This document shows positions 1 to 11,174 of a stretch of DNA of 64,000 bases, piece by piece. A program made the translations under genes and the position numbers. The stretch lies in assembly GCF_019578655.1 (NCBI RefSeq), contig NC_063258.1, positions 18,232,802 through 18,296,801 on the forward strand, read 5' to 3'. Below the pieces are notes generated by a model. It was given only the letters and a program-made list of their open reading frames with translations, ran no database searches and had not been told where the DNA came from. Numbering within the stretch: the stretch's first letter is position 1; every line of letters begins with the position of its first letter. This stretch comes from Ricinus communis. Lineage: Eukaryota; Streptophyta; Magnoliopsida; Malpighiales; Euphorbiaceae.

Positions 1-1069
1 ATTCCTAAACCTGCACTAACCTAATAGAATCTCTTCCTATCGGATTACTACAAATTAGCATTAAGTATGATTTAAGACTATTAAGAGTTGTTAGTTCTTA
101 ATCCCGTGAGTAAATCAACCTCATCTCTAAGTGTTAACTACCGGTCCTTACTATTCAAAATCCAGTTGTAACAAGCATTTCTCAATGTCAAGAAACAACC
201 TAATAAACAATTAATCCAACGTCTCAAATTAACCGCATCAAACTTTTATTACCGAATAGCAAGAAGATTGCAAGAATGACAATTATAAAAACTAACAATT
301 AAGCATAATCCATCAACAAAGGTGAACCCTAATGGATTCAAAAGATCTAGCTCATGTTCATAGTCAAAGCAATTAAAGAATAAAATAAGGAAAAACAAAT
401 TAAAGGTATGTACACCCTTCTCTTTCAAGTCGAATGAGAAACCCTAAATTTGCAAATTCAAAATCTCAAACCCTAGTTGCCTCTTGAATGCTCCCAAAGT
501 TTGTCTTGATCTTCAATTCGATGTTGGAATAAGTGGAATCCCCCCTTCAATTGATGAAAATTGATCTCCAGTCTACAATTGAGGTATAGGAAATATTTGA
601 TTAAGTGTGTGTCTTGAAATTGAGTCCAAAAATTGCCCTCTTCAATTAGAATTCAAAATCGTCTATATAGTTGATTCAAGACACGAGTCCAGTCAGGTCA
701 ACTGCGGAGTCTGCCAGGCCGAGCCACCACAGGCCGTGCCCAAGGCGGTGGCCGATCCACCACAGTCGGCCGGAGGCCGTGGTGGCTACCAAGGCGTGTC
801 AAATGGCACAATTGGGGATAGCCTCTTGATAATTCAAAGACGGCCGGAGTCCAGCCGTGCTCAACCCTCGGGGTGCTTGTTCTCGCCTAATTTGATGGAT
901 TTTGCTCCGTAATCACACGTATTTCTCTCGATTGCTGATGGTGTCCTTCGAAAATGACCTGAAACGAAAAGGGAAACAAAAGACAGGTGATTCTAGCATA
1001 AAACGAGATAATCATGCATAAAAATGTGAACAATCGGGCATGAAAACATGTGTAGTATGATGCTTATCA
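1..1069 (-). repeat. 3' LTR of the gypsy element (truncated by window start)
   Basis: On the minus strand it starts with TGATAAGCATCATAC just after a polypurine tract. It matches the right-hand LTR over about 980 bp with scattered single-base differences and small indels. About 350 bp of its far end (matching 5743-6090) lie before the window. It contains a GC-rich patch near 700-880 with imperfect inverted repeats (gccaccac/gtggtggc types). Short ORFs inside it are accidental. Confidence 0.85.
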
Positions 1070-1084
1070 AATTACCCCATACTT
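1070..1084 (-). other. polypurine tract of the gypsy element
   Basis: The minus strand reads AAGTATGGGGTAATT directly before the LTR start TGATAAGC. It is preceded by GGACAAGCAAAAGTTT, a conserved sequence at the 3' end of many Athila/Tat elements. It would prime plus-strand DNA synthesis. Confidence 0.7.
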
Positions 1085-2950
1085 AAACTTTTGCTTGTCC
1101 TCAAGCAATTTACAACTCACTCCTCAAAAGATATCAAATAACTCAATCAGCTGCATTGCAGGAGGTTAGCTCAAAACAAATTTCAAAACTCCGTAATGAT
1201 TTTTCCCAAAATCCCAAAATCCCTAAATCCTTAAGAGAAAGAGCAAACTTAATAAAGTTGCTAAAGTTAAAATGATAAACCATCTAAATTAAGAAATTGA
1301 GAATCATGTCTCACAAGATATCACTCAAAACACACAAGTGTATATAGGTGAAAGAAGATCGCCAAGCTCTCAATGCAAAAATACAGAAGAAGTGCTTACC
1401 ATAGGCTTGCTTATGGATTCAATCTCCACTACTACGAAATAATCAATAATCATGATCAAAGGGTCTTGAGCCAGGTTGTAATGGGGTTAAGGTAAGGTAC
1501 GTATAAATATGGAAAGTAGGCTACAAGTTGCTCGAAGTTAAGCAAGTAATGCAAGAAAATAATGAAGGATCAGGTGCTGTACCAAAATGAACACTAAGTT
1601 GCTCTAAAAATAAGATGATGCTCGAAATGAACTAAATTAATACTTTCTACTTTTTTTTTGTTTTTTTTTGTTTTTTTTTGTTTTTTTTATATATAAATAT
1701 ATATATTTACAACAGCTTATGTAGGAGTTGTTGGTTATTGACACATACAATAATTGAAGGGAGCATTTATGAAAAATCTAGCAACTTAGTGAAATATATG
1801 AATACAGATTGATCCAAAGTAAAATGCAGCATAACTTATATAATTTTCAGCAACAATGGTAGAAAGAATGGTCAAATGAATAGAAGTGATAAGATGAGTG
1901 TCACTGTTATTATTGTCACGAAAGGAATGGCTAAGGCTCAAAATTGGTTCACTAAGGGAAAAATAGGGTTAGGCTTTTTGGCCAAATTGTGTAAATCCTA
2001 AGTGCCCAAATCATCTCACGATTATTGACAATTCATGTAATCTCAACAGATATCGTAAAGCAAGTTCTAGAAACAGAGATTCATGAAATGCTCACTAATG
2101 AAAGAAAAGGGAGCATAATAGTGATGCACCAATTGGCTCAAAATCTCACCATTTGAGTGGGTTAAAATTGCATGAATTCTCAAACCAAAGTTTAAACAGT
2201 CAATCACAATAATAAGCAACAATATTAACAGTGTTCTATATCTAAGATAAAGTAAAATGGAAGAATTTAAGGAAAAATACCAGTTTTACACTGGATTGTA
2301 ATTAAGAGATTCGTTCATTGCCTTCTTCCAACAAGGTTCGATAAAAGCTATAAGGGAATCCATTCAAAGGAGAAAATCATTAACTACTCGATTAAAACAA
2401 AACTCAAGATAAGGACAGTAATAATGAATGGACTCAATCAATAAGGGATATTAAAACAAGATAAAAACAAAGAAAGATAAAATCAGACTGCACAAATCTA
2501 CTGGTGACCTACCCCACACTTGTGAAAGACAACGTCCTCGATGAACAAGGTAGGCACTCCAAAATAAAAGGAATAAAATACGTAAAATGAAGCTAATTAT
2601 AGGAGTCCATAAAAGAAATTAGAAAACTAAGAGAAAAACAAGACGACAAGAAGAGATAAAAACTAGAAAGTCTACTAGATGCTGCCCTTGATGTGTACTT
2701 TAACACTTCAAAATATGTCACTCCTCAAAATTACGTACGAGCATCAAGTAGGCTAACTCCTGCAAAATTCAAGAATAAACACATTCCAAGCAACATCTAG
2801 TAAAAGGTTCAATAAGATAGCATCTCCTCAAAATCAAACTTACTAAAAACAGACTGAAATATCTAACTGCAAATGACTACATAAAATAAAATAAAAGAAA
2901 TGTCCAAAAATTCAGAAAGCAAAAATAGATTCGGGAATGCCTCCCGAAGG
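1085..2950 (-). other. non-coding 3' region of the gypsy element
   Basis: There is no long ORF on either strand and no RT, RNase H or integrase signature. A second polypurine-like block (minus-strand CAAGTGTGGGGTAGGT, near 2510-2530) lies just after a GAGGACG motif, as in the 3' untranslated part of Athila/Tat elements. A run of four T9-10 blocks separated by single G lies at about 1649-1688. This stretch occupies the place where pol would lie in a complete element. Confidence 0.5.
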
Positions 2951-2972
2951 CGCTTCTTTTTGTTCGAGTCGT

Positions 2973-4043
2973 CTAGCTGGACTCTGGATCAGCATTCCTG
3001 CATCGCGGGCAAATTAAGAAGGTAGGCTCAATGTAAGTTGGGGTTCGAGGCATATAAGCGCAATGAAAAGGTCCGATGTGTGCAGTAGATGTCCAAGGAG
3101 GTGCTCTCTGGACCGATTTGGGATGTCCATTCATCCATTCTGAATTCCGGCTAAGTGATATGTCAAAAACAAACTTGCAACTACCCTTCTCGGGTCTATC
3201 ATAGCACAAAGTCTCATATTGATACAAGTTATTTTTTTTAGATGAATAACACATACTAGTAGGGGAAGAAACATGTATAGCATCATCCATTTGTACATCT
3301 TGTGGTTGTGTATTACATGCAAGATCAATTCCATCAATACAACAAATGGCATGAACATGGTCGGTGGAAGAACTATCAAATGAGGGTAAACTAAAAGTGA
3401 CACAATCGTCCCCTACATTAAGTTCTAACTTCCCCTCAAATACGTCTATTTTAGCTCTAGCTGTGGCAAGGAAAGGTCTCCCCAAAATTAATGGTATACC
3501 ATGCTCATTGTCCATATCCAAAACCACAAAGTCCACAGGAAATATGAACTTATCTACCTTAACTAGCACATTTTCCACAATTCCCCTAGGAAGCTTAATG
3601 TAATTGACTAATTGTATGCACATCCTAGTGGATTTTGCCTCCCCCAAACCTAGCTTATTGAACAAACTAGTGGGCATGACATTTATGCTAGCCCCCAAAT
3701 CAGCTAATGCATCATCAACATATAAATTACCTAAAGTGCAAGGAATAGTGAAACTCCCTGGATCGTGACGTTTCTCTGGCAACTTGCTCTGAAACATCGC
3801 TGAGCACTCCTCATTAAGCTGAACATAGGCGACCTCCTCCAACTTCCTTTTTCTGCTAAGTATGTCCTTTAAGAACTTAGCATACTTTAGCATCTGCTCT
3901 AATGCATCAATAAAAGGCAAGTTAATATGCAGTTGTCTAAAAATATCTAAAAACTTACTGAACTGCTCTTTCGCCTCTGCTTGTTTATCTCTAGCAGGAT
4001 AAGGAATCTTAGGTTGATATTCCCTAACTGGAATTGATTTCAC
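2973..4043 (-). CDS. gypsy gag-linker/aspartic protease ORF (356 aa, partial polyprotein)
   Basis: This is an open segment of a retrotransposon polyprotein. Residues 1-95 are linker of the Athila type, with the LPFIDALEQMLKYAKFLKDI block. Residues about 95-212 form a retropepsin-like domain with the active-site motif DLGA at 115-118 and the ILGRP motif at 186-190. The protease would cut the polyprotein within the particle. The last 140 residues match no domain I know, and the frame stops where RT should begin. The ATG is internal to the polyprotein and unlikely to be a true start. The neighbouring gag is broken, so a functional product is unlikely. Confidence 0.65.
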   Translation of the reverse strand: MKSIPVREYQPKIPYPARDKQAEAKEQFSKFLDIFRQLHINLPFIDALEQMLKYAKFLKDILSRKRKLEEVAYVQLNEECSAMFQSKLPEKRHDPGSFTIPCTLGNLYVDDALADLGASINVMPTSLFNKLGLGEAKSTRMCIQLVNYIKLPRGIVENVLVKVDKFIFPVDFVVLDMDNEHGIPLILGRPFLATARAKIDVFEGKLELNVGDDCVTFSLPSFDSSSTDHVHAICCIDGIDLACNTQPQDVQMDDAIHVSSPTSMCYSSKKNNLYQYETLCYDRPEKGSCKFVFDISLSRNSEWMNGHPKSVQRAPPWTSTAHIGPFHCAYMPRTPTYIEPTFLICPRCRNADPESS

Positions 4044-4049
4044 CTTTGT

Positions 4050-5580
4050 CCCTCAGGTTCCCTAACCTTACCGCTTGTCTTAACTGCACATCAATAGTGG
4101 GCGTCATAAAAATAGGCTTAGAAGGAGCTCGAAACTAACTTACCTGAACGCAAAGTGATGGCATTCACGTGCTCCCCAAGTTAGACTCGGGTGGTGCTCG
4201 GGAGCGCTCCTTGCCTCTCGGACAACATCTTGAGATTTGGCCAATTTGGGTCTCCAAGTTCGAATCAAGGCCTCGGTTCCTAAGTGCACTATCAGTTTGG
4301 AACCTCATCTCCGTAGACGTCACAAACTTCATCATAAGCTCCTCTAAATTTGACTTCTTTTCCGGTAGAGGAGGAGCTTGTGCAGTCCAAATTGAATGTT
4401 GCCGCGATCACGATGAAGTCTCCGAAAACCAGTGGACCCTAAGCGTTATTGTTCCTCCAATCAAGTTGGGATGATTGCGCCACCCGTGGTTGTATGTATT
4501 GTCATAAGAATCGTTCACTGCCTTGGGGCATTCCCCATATAATTAACCCTGTTCAACATCGGGATGACATAGCGAATTAGATGGAAAAGTAGTAGAGGAT
4601 GAAGCAAACATACCTCCCATGCAGACAGTCAGACCGTAATGCGGGCCACCACAAAACTCGCAGCCCAACGCTCACTGCATGAACCGGCATCCTGAGTTGG
4701 TCGATCTTCTTGGCTAGAAGCTCCACTTGAGCTCGCCAAGGTTGCTGTAGAGTCCACTTGGTTGACCACTCCCTGTCTTCCCTGGTCGGCTCCTAGAGGA
4801 TTGCCACTAATAGTTGTTCATGGCCATTTCCTCTATCAAGTTCCGAGCCCGCCGAGCGCCTTACTGCTTAGCGCCCACCGCCGCGAAGATCCACCATCTC
4901 GCCTCGTTGCAAGGTTCAACCCATTGTAAAGGTCCGAACTGCATCCACACCGGCAATCCGTGATGTGGGCGATCTCAAAAGATCTTTAAATCTCTCCCAT
5001 GCATCGACATGCTTTCATCATCAAACCGCACAAAAGAAGATATGTCATTTCTAAGTTTAGCGGTTTTAGCGGGAGGAAAATACTTATATAAAAATTTTTC
5101 GGCCAACGCCTTCCGGTGTAGTGATCGTCATTGTGGAAGAGATTGCAGCCATCTCTTTGCTCTGTCCCTCAAGGAAAATGGAAACAATCTCAAATTGAAT
5201 GGCATCATCGGTTGTTACATTTATTTTGAATGTGTCACAAATCTCCAAAAGTTGGAGATATGTGCATTGGGATCCTCACGGGCAATCCTCCAAACTGCAC
5301 GCTTTGTTGGATCATCCGGATAACATTGGCCTTTATCTCAAAATTGTTGGCCGTCCGACTATACTAGTTTTCGTCCCATCCAAAGATGGTCGAGCAAACT
5401 CGTACATCGCCCTCGATCCTCATCGTGGGGGTCATGGTTTTCCATCGTGTCTAGTCTATCCACAGGTACCTCAACCTCAATCTCCTCCTCTTCTAATTGC
5501 AACCTCTTCCTTAAGAGTTTGAGGGATCGTTCGGATCGGGATAGAGGCTCTATAAGATTCGAGTTTGAGCTCCCGGTCAT
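4050..5580 (-). pseudogene. gypsy gag, frame-broken
   Basis: The minus-strand ATG at 5580 opens a 73-residue gag N-terminus with an acidic stretch near residues 31-36. Shifted frames then continue the gag region: QFGGLP near 5300, IQNKCNNRRCHSI-like sequence near 5200, and the linker with NLETQIGQ near 4240. Repeated frameshifts and stops show it is dead. In an intact element gag makes the virus-like particle. ORFs on the plus strand here (4169-4474, 5009-5323, 5199-5522) are shadows. Confidence 0.65.
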
Positions 5581-5719
5581 AAACTACCTCAAACCGAAAG
5601 TCCACACAACCACCGATCAACAAAAATAATATAATAATAAATAATAATAAAATTAAAGAATAAATGAATAAAACAAATAATGACTAAATTAACACAAAAT
5701 AATTCACTCTAGTTCAATT

Positions 5720-5737
5720 GACTCCCAAGCAGCGCCA
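5720..5737 (-). other. primer binding site (tRNA-Asp-like, degenerate)
   Basis: The minus strand reads TGGCGCTGCTTGGGAGTC five bases inside the 3' edge of the LTR. It resembles the tRNA-Asp PBS of Athila/Tat elements (perfect form at 35359-35376) with several mismatches in the second half. Confidence 0.6.
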
Positions 5738-5742
5738 AAACT

Positions 5743-7062
5743 TGATGGGCTCTTTATGCAACCTACACCTAAGGCGTTGAACCTACCGATGCAGCCCTAG
5801 CACTAGTGAGTATCAAGGTCGTATCCCTGGAGATCGGGTGAACCTAGAGTTACTACCGCTGCTATGTTATCTAGTCCGAAATAGGGTGTGAAAGTTCTAA
5901 CATACCGGTAATGGTTATGAGTGCAATTAAGTAAATGAAGGACAACAATGGACAATTAAAAGACAATTGTAAAGAGAGAAATAAATCCAAAAGGGAGCCT
6001 AAGTGATGGAATTCTAAAGATGAATTTTATGGATTGCCGATCTTGTTTACCCGTGCCTAAATCCTGAATTGAATCCCGGTTCCTCTCTCGAGCTTATCGG
6101 ATTCCTAAACCCTGCACTAACCTAATGGAATCTCTTCCTATCGGGATTACTACAAATTAGCATTAAGTATGATTTAAGACTATTAAGAGTTGTTAGTTCT
6201 TAATCCGGCAAGTAAATCAACCTCATCTCTAAGTGTTAACTACCAGTCCTTACTATTCAAAATCCAGTTGTAACAAGCATTTCTCAATGTCAAGAAACAA
6301 TCTAATAAACAATTAATCCAACGTCTCAAATTAACTGCATCAAACTTTTATTACTGAATAGCAAGAAGATTGCAAGAATGACAATTATAAAAAACTAACA
6401 ATTAAGCATAATCCATCAACAAAGGTGAACCCTAATGGATTCAAAAGATCTAGTACGCTCATGTTCATAGTCAAAGCAATTAAAGAACAAAATAAGGAAA
6501 AACAAATTAAAGGTATCTACACCCTTCTCTTTCAAGCTGAATGAGAAACCCTAAATTTGCAAATTCAAAATCTCAAACCCTAGTTGCCTCTTGAATACTC
6601 CCAAAGTTTGTCTTGATCTTCAATTCGATGTTGGAATAAGTGGAATCCCCCCTTCAATTGATGAAAATTGATCTCTCCAGGTCTACAATTGAGGTATAGG
6701 AAATATTTGATTAAGTGTGTATCTTGGAATTGAGTCCAAAAATCGTCCTCTTCAATTAGAATTCAAAATCGCCTATATAGTTGATTCAAGACCGAGCTGA
6801 ATCTGGAGTCTGTTGCCGAGCCACTACAGGCCGATCCACCACAGTCGTACGGAGGCCGTGGTGGCTACTGAAGGCGTGCTTGAAATGGCACAATTGGGGA
6901 TAGCCTCTTGATAATTCAGCACGGCCGGAGTCCAGGCCGTGCTCAACCCTCGGGGTGCTTGTTCTCGCCCAATTTGATGGATTTTGCTCCGTAATCACAC
7001 GTATTTCCCTCGATTGCTGATGGTGTCCTTCGAAAATGACCTGAAACGAAAAGGGAAACAAA
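5743..7062 (-). repeat. 5' LTR of the gypsy element, outer end deleted
   Basis: The left edge tgatgggc (minus strand ...GCCCATCA) is followed inward by the PBS. The repeat runs in parallel with the left LTR up to gggaaacaaa at 7062. There it departs, lacking the last roughly 90 bp that the left LTR has at 980-1069. Sequence from 7063 on is copia gag. The loss of the outer end, which holds the start of U3, would remove the promoter's far end. Confidence 0.8.
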
Positions 7063-7690
7063 GGCATTTGGGATGAACTAGATACTCATCAAGCACTCCC
7101 TACTTGCAATCAGCTAAATGCGCATAATGGTTAAAGAGAAGAAGACCGATTAATGCAATTCTTGATGGGTTTGAACGACGTTTATAACAATGTTCACTCA
7201 AATATTTTGATGATGTCCCCATTGCCTAATGTGCGTCAAGTTTATTCTCTTGTTGTCCAAGACGAAGCACAGCGAAAAATGACCTCAGAACTAACTGGAC
7301 CTTTCTCTATTGCTGCTGCTATTCAAAATCGATATAATAGCTCCTCGAACAACTCCAAAGGCAAGTACTGTGAACACTGTAATAGAGAAGGTCATACAAT
7401 TGAAAATTGTAGGACCCTGAAATTCCATTGCAGATTTTGCGATAGAAAAGGCCATACAGAGGACCGTTGCAAATATAAAAATGGAACTTGGATCCTCAAT
7501 AACACAAAGCCTCAAAATAGTCGATAGAATCAATAACAACAACAACAGCGTGGACAGCACAACAATTTCACTTCCGTTGCGAATGCCACAATGTTTTCGC
7601 AATCATATAATACGCAGGATTCTTCTAAATCCCTTTATGGCCTCTCCACCGAACAACTCCAACAACTTGCACATGCCATTTCTATAATGT
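7063..7690 (+). pseudogene. copia gag C-terminal half with two zinc knuckles
   Basis: A gag fragment (MQFLMGLNDVYNNVHSNIL from 7153) is followed by two CX2CX4HX4C knuckles: CEHCNREGHTIENC and CRFCDRKGHTEDRC. A stop ends the frame at 7527. The sequence just upstream (7063-7150) is still gag-like but contains a stop. Gag packages the RNA; this copy cannot be full length. Confidence 0.7.
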
Positions 7691-7783
7691 CTTCAAATCA
7701 AAGTTCTGGTAATAACGCTTATGCAAATGCTGAGGTCTGTCTCCTTTCTCTAGTGCTTCAATTAATTCTGCATTTACAAAACC

Positions 7784-8075
7784 TTGGATTTTGGATAGTG
7801 GAGCCACTGATCATATCATTTCTGACCCTATACTTCTCACACAAACAAAATCTTCCTCCATACCTGTTGTTAATTTGCCTACTAGTTCATTTGCTCCAAT
7901 CACTTTCATAGGAACTGTCCCATTCAATTTAGACATAACATTAGAAAATGTCCTGTGTGTTCCATCTTTTAACTTAAACTTGATGTCTGCTAGCAAAATA
8001 CTAATGCTCTCAACTATTGTGCCATTATGTTCCCTTCCTTTTGCGTTTTACAGGACTTGCAGACGGGGAGGATGA
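7784..8075 (+). pseudogene. copia aspartic protease fragment
   Basis: Contains the copia protease active site WILDSGATDHI at about 7790 and the typical downstream ENVLCVPSFNLNLMSASKI. A frame change occurs near 8010-8030 before the pre-integrase domain. Confidence 0.7.
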
Positions 8076-8972
8076 TTGGCTTGGGTAAACAACACAATGG
8101 TCTATACTACATGTCTCCATTGCAAAAGACTCATGCATTTCACCAAGTTGCTCACCCTTTAAATCTATGGCACATGCGGCTTGGACATCCGTCACCATTC
8201 CGTCTCAAACTGGTTTCTTCATTGTTACCTTTACAAGATTTCTCTTCTAATAATGATTGTACTGTCTGTCCCTTAGCTAAACAAACAAGACTTCCATTTC
8301 CATTAAGCTCTATATCAACCCATGATGCCTTTGAATTGATACATTGTGATATTTGGGGGACACATAAAGTTCCTACACATTCAGGTGCACATTTTTTTCT
8401 TACAATTGTGGATGATTTTACGAGATGCAGTTGGATATTTCTTATGCAGCATAAATCTGAAACACAACACTTTTTAACATCTTCCATTGATTTTGTTCAT
8501 ATCTAATTTCATACCCATGTTAAGGCCATTAGAGTGGACAATGGTTCAGAATTCCTATCCATGAATTTTTTTTTTCATTCACATGGCATTGAATATCAAT
8601 GCACTTGCGTATATACTCCCCAACAAAATGGAGTTGTTAAGTGAAAGCATCGCCACATACTTACTGTTGCTCGTGCATTATTATTTCAGTCCCATTTACC
8701 ACTTGATTTTTGGGGTGAGTGTGTCTCAACTGCTGTTTACCTCATTAACCGAATTCCATCACCATTGTTATCCAATAAATCTCCTTTTGAATTGTTCTAT
8801 AAACATCCACCTTCTTTTAATCACCTAAGAGTATTTGGCTGCCTCTGTTATGCAACTGTTGTTCACCCCATCGCTAAATTTGATTCTCGTGCTAAGCGTT
8901 GTGTCTTTGTTGGCTATCCTACTGGTCAAAAGGGCTATAAGCTTTATAATATGGATAAAAAAAATTCCTTGT
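8027..8972 (+). pseudogene. copia integrase, frame-broken and active-site mutant
   Basis: The zinc-binding pre-integrase part (LWHMRLGHP with CTVCPLAK) is followed by the core: first Asp in HCDIWG and second Asp in RVDNGSEF near 8540. The third catalytic residue, Glu in the usual VVERKHRH motif, is replaced by Lys (AAG, 8639-8641) followed by a stop (TGA, 8642-8644). The C-terminal block with [11 protein letters not shown] and [13 protein letters not shown] is at about 8820-8945. The enzyme is clearly dead. Confidence 0.75.
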
Positions 8973-9469
8973 TAGTCGGGATGTTCAATTTTGTGAAACT
9001 ACTTTTCCTTTCTCTTCCACCGCGACTAATATCACCCCTGATCACTCTCTTGATATTACACCTGACTGGACTCCCATTGAACCACCTGCTACAACCAACC
9101 CATCTCCTCTCACACAAGAACTTGAGCCATTACATATTGCTCCACCAACACATAATCCTCCTGACCAACCAACTATAACTCCTCAACCCGAACCAGATAC
9201 ACTTCTTTCAAACACATCATATCTTATCTGACAGTCTACCCGTTTCAGAAACAACATCATGTGTGGCATCAAGACTATATAATGTCTGCTCAAGCCCATC
9301 AATCCACTTCGGTCTCCAGTCCTATAAAAGGTACTCGATATCCTATCTCTAATTTTCTTTCATTTTCTCGTATTTCTCCTCCCCATCGTACTTTTCTAGC
9401 TAACATTACAGGACACTCCGAACCCAACTCCTATGATGAAGCCATTCTTGACCCAAATTGGTAACAAGC

Positions 9470-10390
9470 CATGAATGTGGAATTAAAAGCATTCCAAAAT
9501 AATAACACATGGAGTATCGTTCCTTTGCCAGTTGGAAAAAAAACCCATTGGTTGTAAATGGGTGTACAGAATTAAGTACAAATCTGATGGGACAATTGAC
9601 CTTACAAGGCTCGTCTTGTTGTAAAAGGTTACACTCAAGTCGAGGGTGTTGATTATCAAGAAATATTTTCACCTACAGACAAACTCACTACACTCCGTTG
9701 CCTTCTTACCGTCGCTACTGCTCGACAGTGGTATACCCATCAATTGCATGTTCAAAATGCTTTCCTTCATGGCGATTTGTATGAAATTATATACATGGAT
9801 ATACCACCAGGCCTTCCTCGACAGGGGGAGAATACTGCATGTCGACTCAACAAATCTCTCTATGGCCTCAAACAAGCATCAAGAAATTGGTTTTCCACTT
9901 TTTCAAATGCCATTCAAAAGGCTGGTTATCAACAGTCAAATGCTGATTATTCTCTTTTTACAAAGGCTAAAGGAAATTCATTCACTGCCATCCTCATTTA
10001 TGTTGACGATATTCTCTTGACATGAAATGATTTGCAGGAAATGGAAAGTCTTAAAGGATTCCTTCTTAAACATTTTCGTATTAAAGATCTTGGAGACTTG
10101 AAATACTTTATGGGGATTGAATTTTCATGGTAAAAAAAAAGGAATATTCATGTCACAAAGGAAATATGTGCTGGATATTTTGCAAGATTCAGGCCTTACA
10201 GGTGCTCGTCCAGACAAATTTCCAATGGAGCAAAATTTAAAACTCACTTCTACAGATGGAGAATTGTTAAATGATCCAACCAAATACAAAAGATTGATTG
10301 GACGATTGATATATCTCACTGTTACAAAACCAAATATTGTTTACTATGTTCGAACTTTGAGCCAATACATGCATGAACCTCGCAAACCCC
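9470..10390 (+). pseudogene. copia reverse transcriptase, frame-broken
   Basis: RVT_2-type RT remnants: a degenerate N-terminal GTID block near 9590, then [27 protein letters not shown] and the catalytic YVDD at about 10003. A stop follows at 10023 and a frameshift near 10130. The domain then runs on through the GRLIYLTVTKPN block up to a stop near 10408. The YVDD box is conserved but the frame is not. Confidence 0.75.
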
Positions 10391-10391
10391 A

Positions 10392-10958
10392 TTGGGATGC
10401 TGCTTTTTGAATACTCAAATACATCAAAGGTGCACACCGGGTCAAGGCTTGTTACTACCGTTTAATAATAATCTCGCCTTAAAAGCCTTTTGTGATTCAG
10501 ATTGGGGAGGTTGTCGTACTACACGAAGGTCAGTTACAGGTTATTGCATCTTTCTTGGCAGCTCTCTCATTTCATGGAAATCTAAGAAACAAGCAAACGT
10601 TTCTAGATCATCAGCAGAGGCCGAATATCGAGCTATGGCTAATACATGTTTGGAACTAACTTGGTTACGCTTTATATTATAAGATTTAAAAGTTACACAA
10701 ACATCTCCTACACCATTTTTTTGTGATAATCAAGTAGCATTGCATATTGCAGCAAATCTCGTTTTCCATGCACGAACAAAGCATATTGAAATAGATTGCC
10801 ACATAGTTCGAGAGAAATTACAAGCCAAGATAATAAGTCCTTCTTATGTTCCCTCACGTTTCCAGCTAGCAGATATCTTCACAAAAGCCTTGGGAAAAGA
10901 GCAGTTTGTAACATTGTGCGGCAAGTTGGGACTTCATGATATTCACTCTCTAACTTGA
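10392..10958 (+). pseudogene. copia RNase H domain, frame-broken
   Basis: Contains [20 protein letters not shown] near 10490, [13 protein letters not shown] near 10600 and the C-terminal FTKALGKEQF near 10880. These are hallmarks of copia RNase H. A stop at 10681 splits it. The last residues run into the polypurine tract. Confidence 0.75.
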
Positions 10959-10965
10959 GAGGGAG

Positions 10966-11174
10966 TATTAAAGAATATTGTTGTAATATTAGTTGACTTA
11001 CCTTAGTTACTATATGCTATAGTTATAATTCCTTTAACATAGGAGAATAATGCTAGAAATTAGCTCTAATTTATTCACTATATAGACCTATACTCTGATA
11101 TATATATACATGTTGTAATGTTGTTATAATAGATATATAGAAAACCATTTCATTCAGCTTTTCTTATTCATATA
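10966..11174 (+). repeat. 3' LTR-like end of the first copia element
   Basis: Begins TATTAAAGAATATTG directly after the purine tract gagagggag. The start matches in style the LTR of the 58.5-kb copia element (TATTAAGGATTAG). The end is placed near ttcatata by analogy of length (about 207 bp) and is not proven. Confidence 0.45.

Larger units (their letters stand above)
1..7062 (-). mobile_element. Ty3/gypsy Athila/Tat-like LTR retrotransposon, gag-protease only
   Basis: Positions 1-979 and about 6090-7062 are near-identical direct repeats (LTRs). Read on the minus strand the order is 5' LTR (right), tRNA-Asp-like PBS, gag remnant, aspartic protease ORF, a long non-coding stretch, polypurine tract, 3' LTR (left, cut by the window edge). 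The internal region is only about 4.7 kb. I find no reverse transcriptase, RNase H or integrase motifs in it, so the element is probably non-autonomous. The right LTR lacks about 90 bp of its outer end, and copia sequence starts there. The few differences seen between the LTRs suggest a fairly recent insertion. Family assignment rests on the DLGA-type protease and the PPT and PBS style. Confidence 0.8.
7063..11174 (+). mobile_element. decayed Ty1/copia element, 5' part missing
   Basis: Plus-strand gag C-terminus, protease, integrase, RT and RNase H remnants occur in the copia order and are followed by a polypurine tract (cttgagagggag) and an LTR-like end. The 5' LTR, PBS and first half of gag are absent: the element starts abruptly inside gag at the break with the gypsy LTR. 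Many stops and frameshifts interrupt it. The right limit (about 11174) is uncertain because no second LTR is available for comparison. Confidence 0.75.

Noticed and set aside
607..912. 101-codon plus-strand ORF
   Set aside because: Lies wholly inside the gypsy LTR; the matching LTR at 6700-7000 does not keep the frame.
4169..5522. Several plus-strand ORFs of about 100 codons
   Set aside because: They are antisense shadows of the minus-strand gypsy gag remnant.
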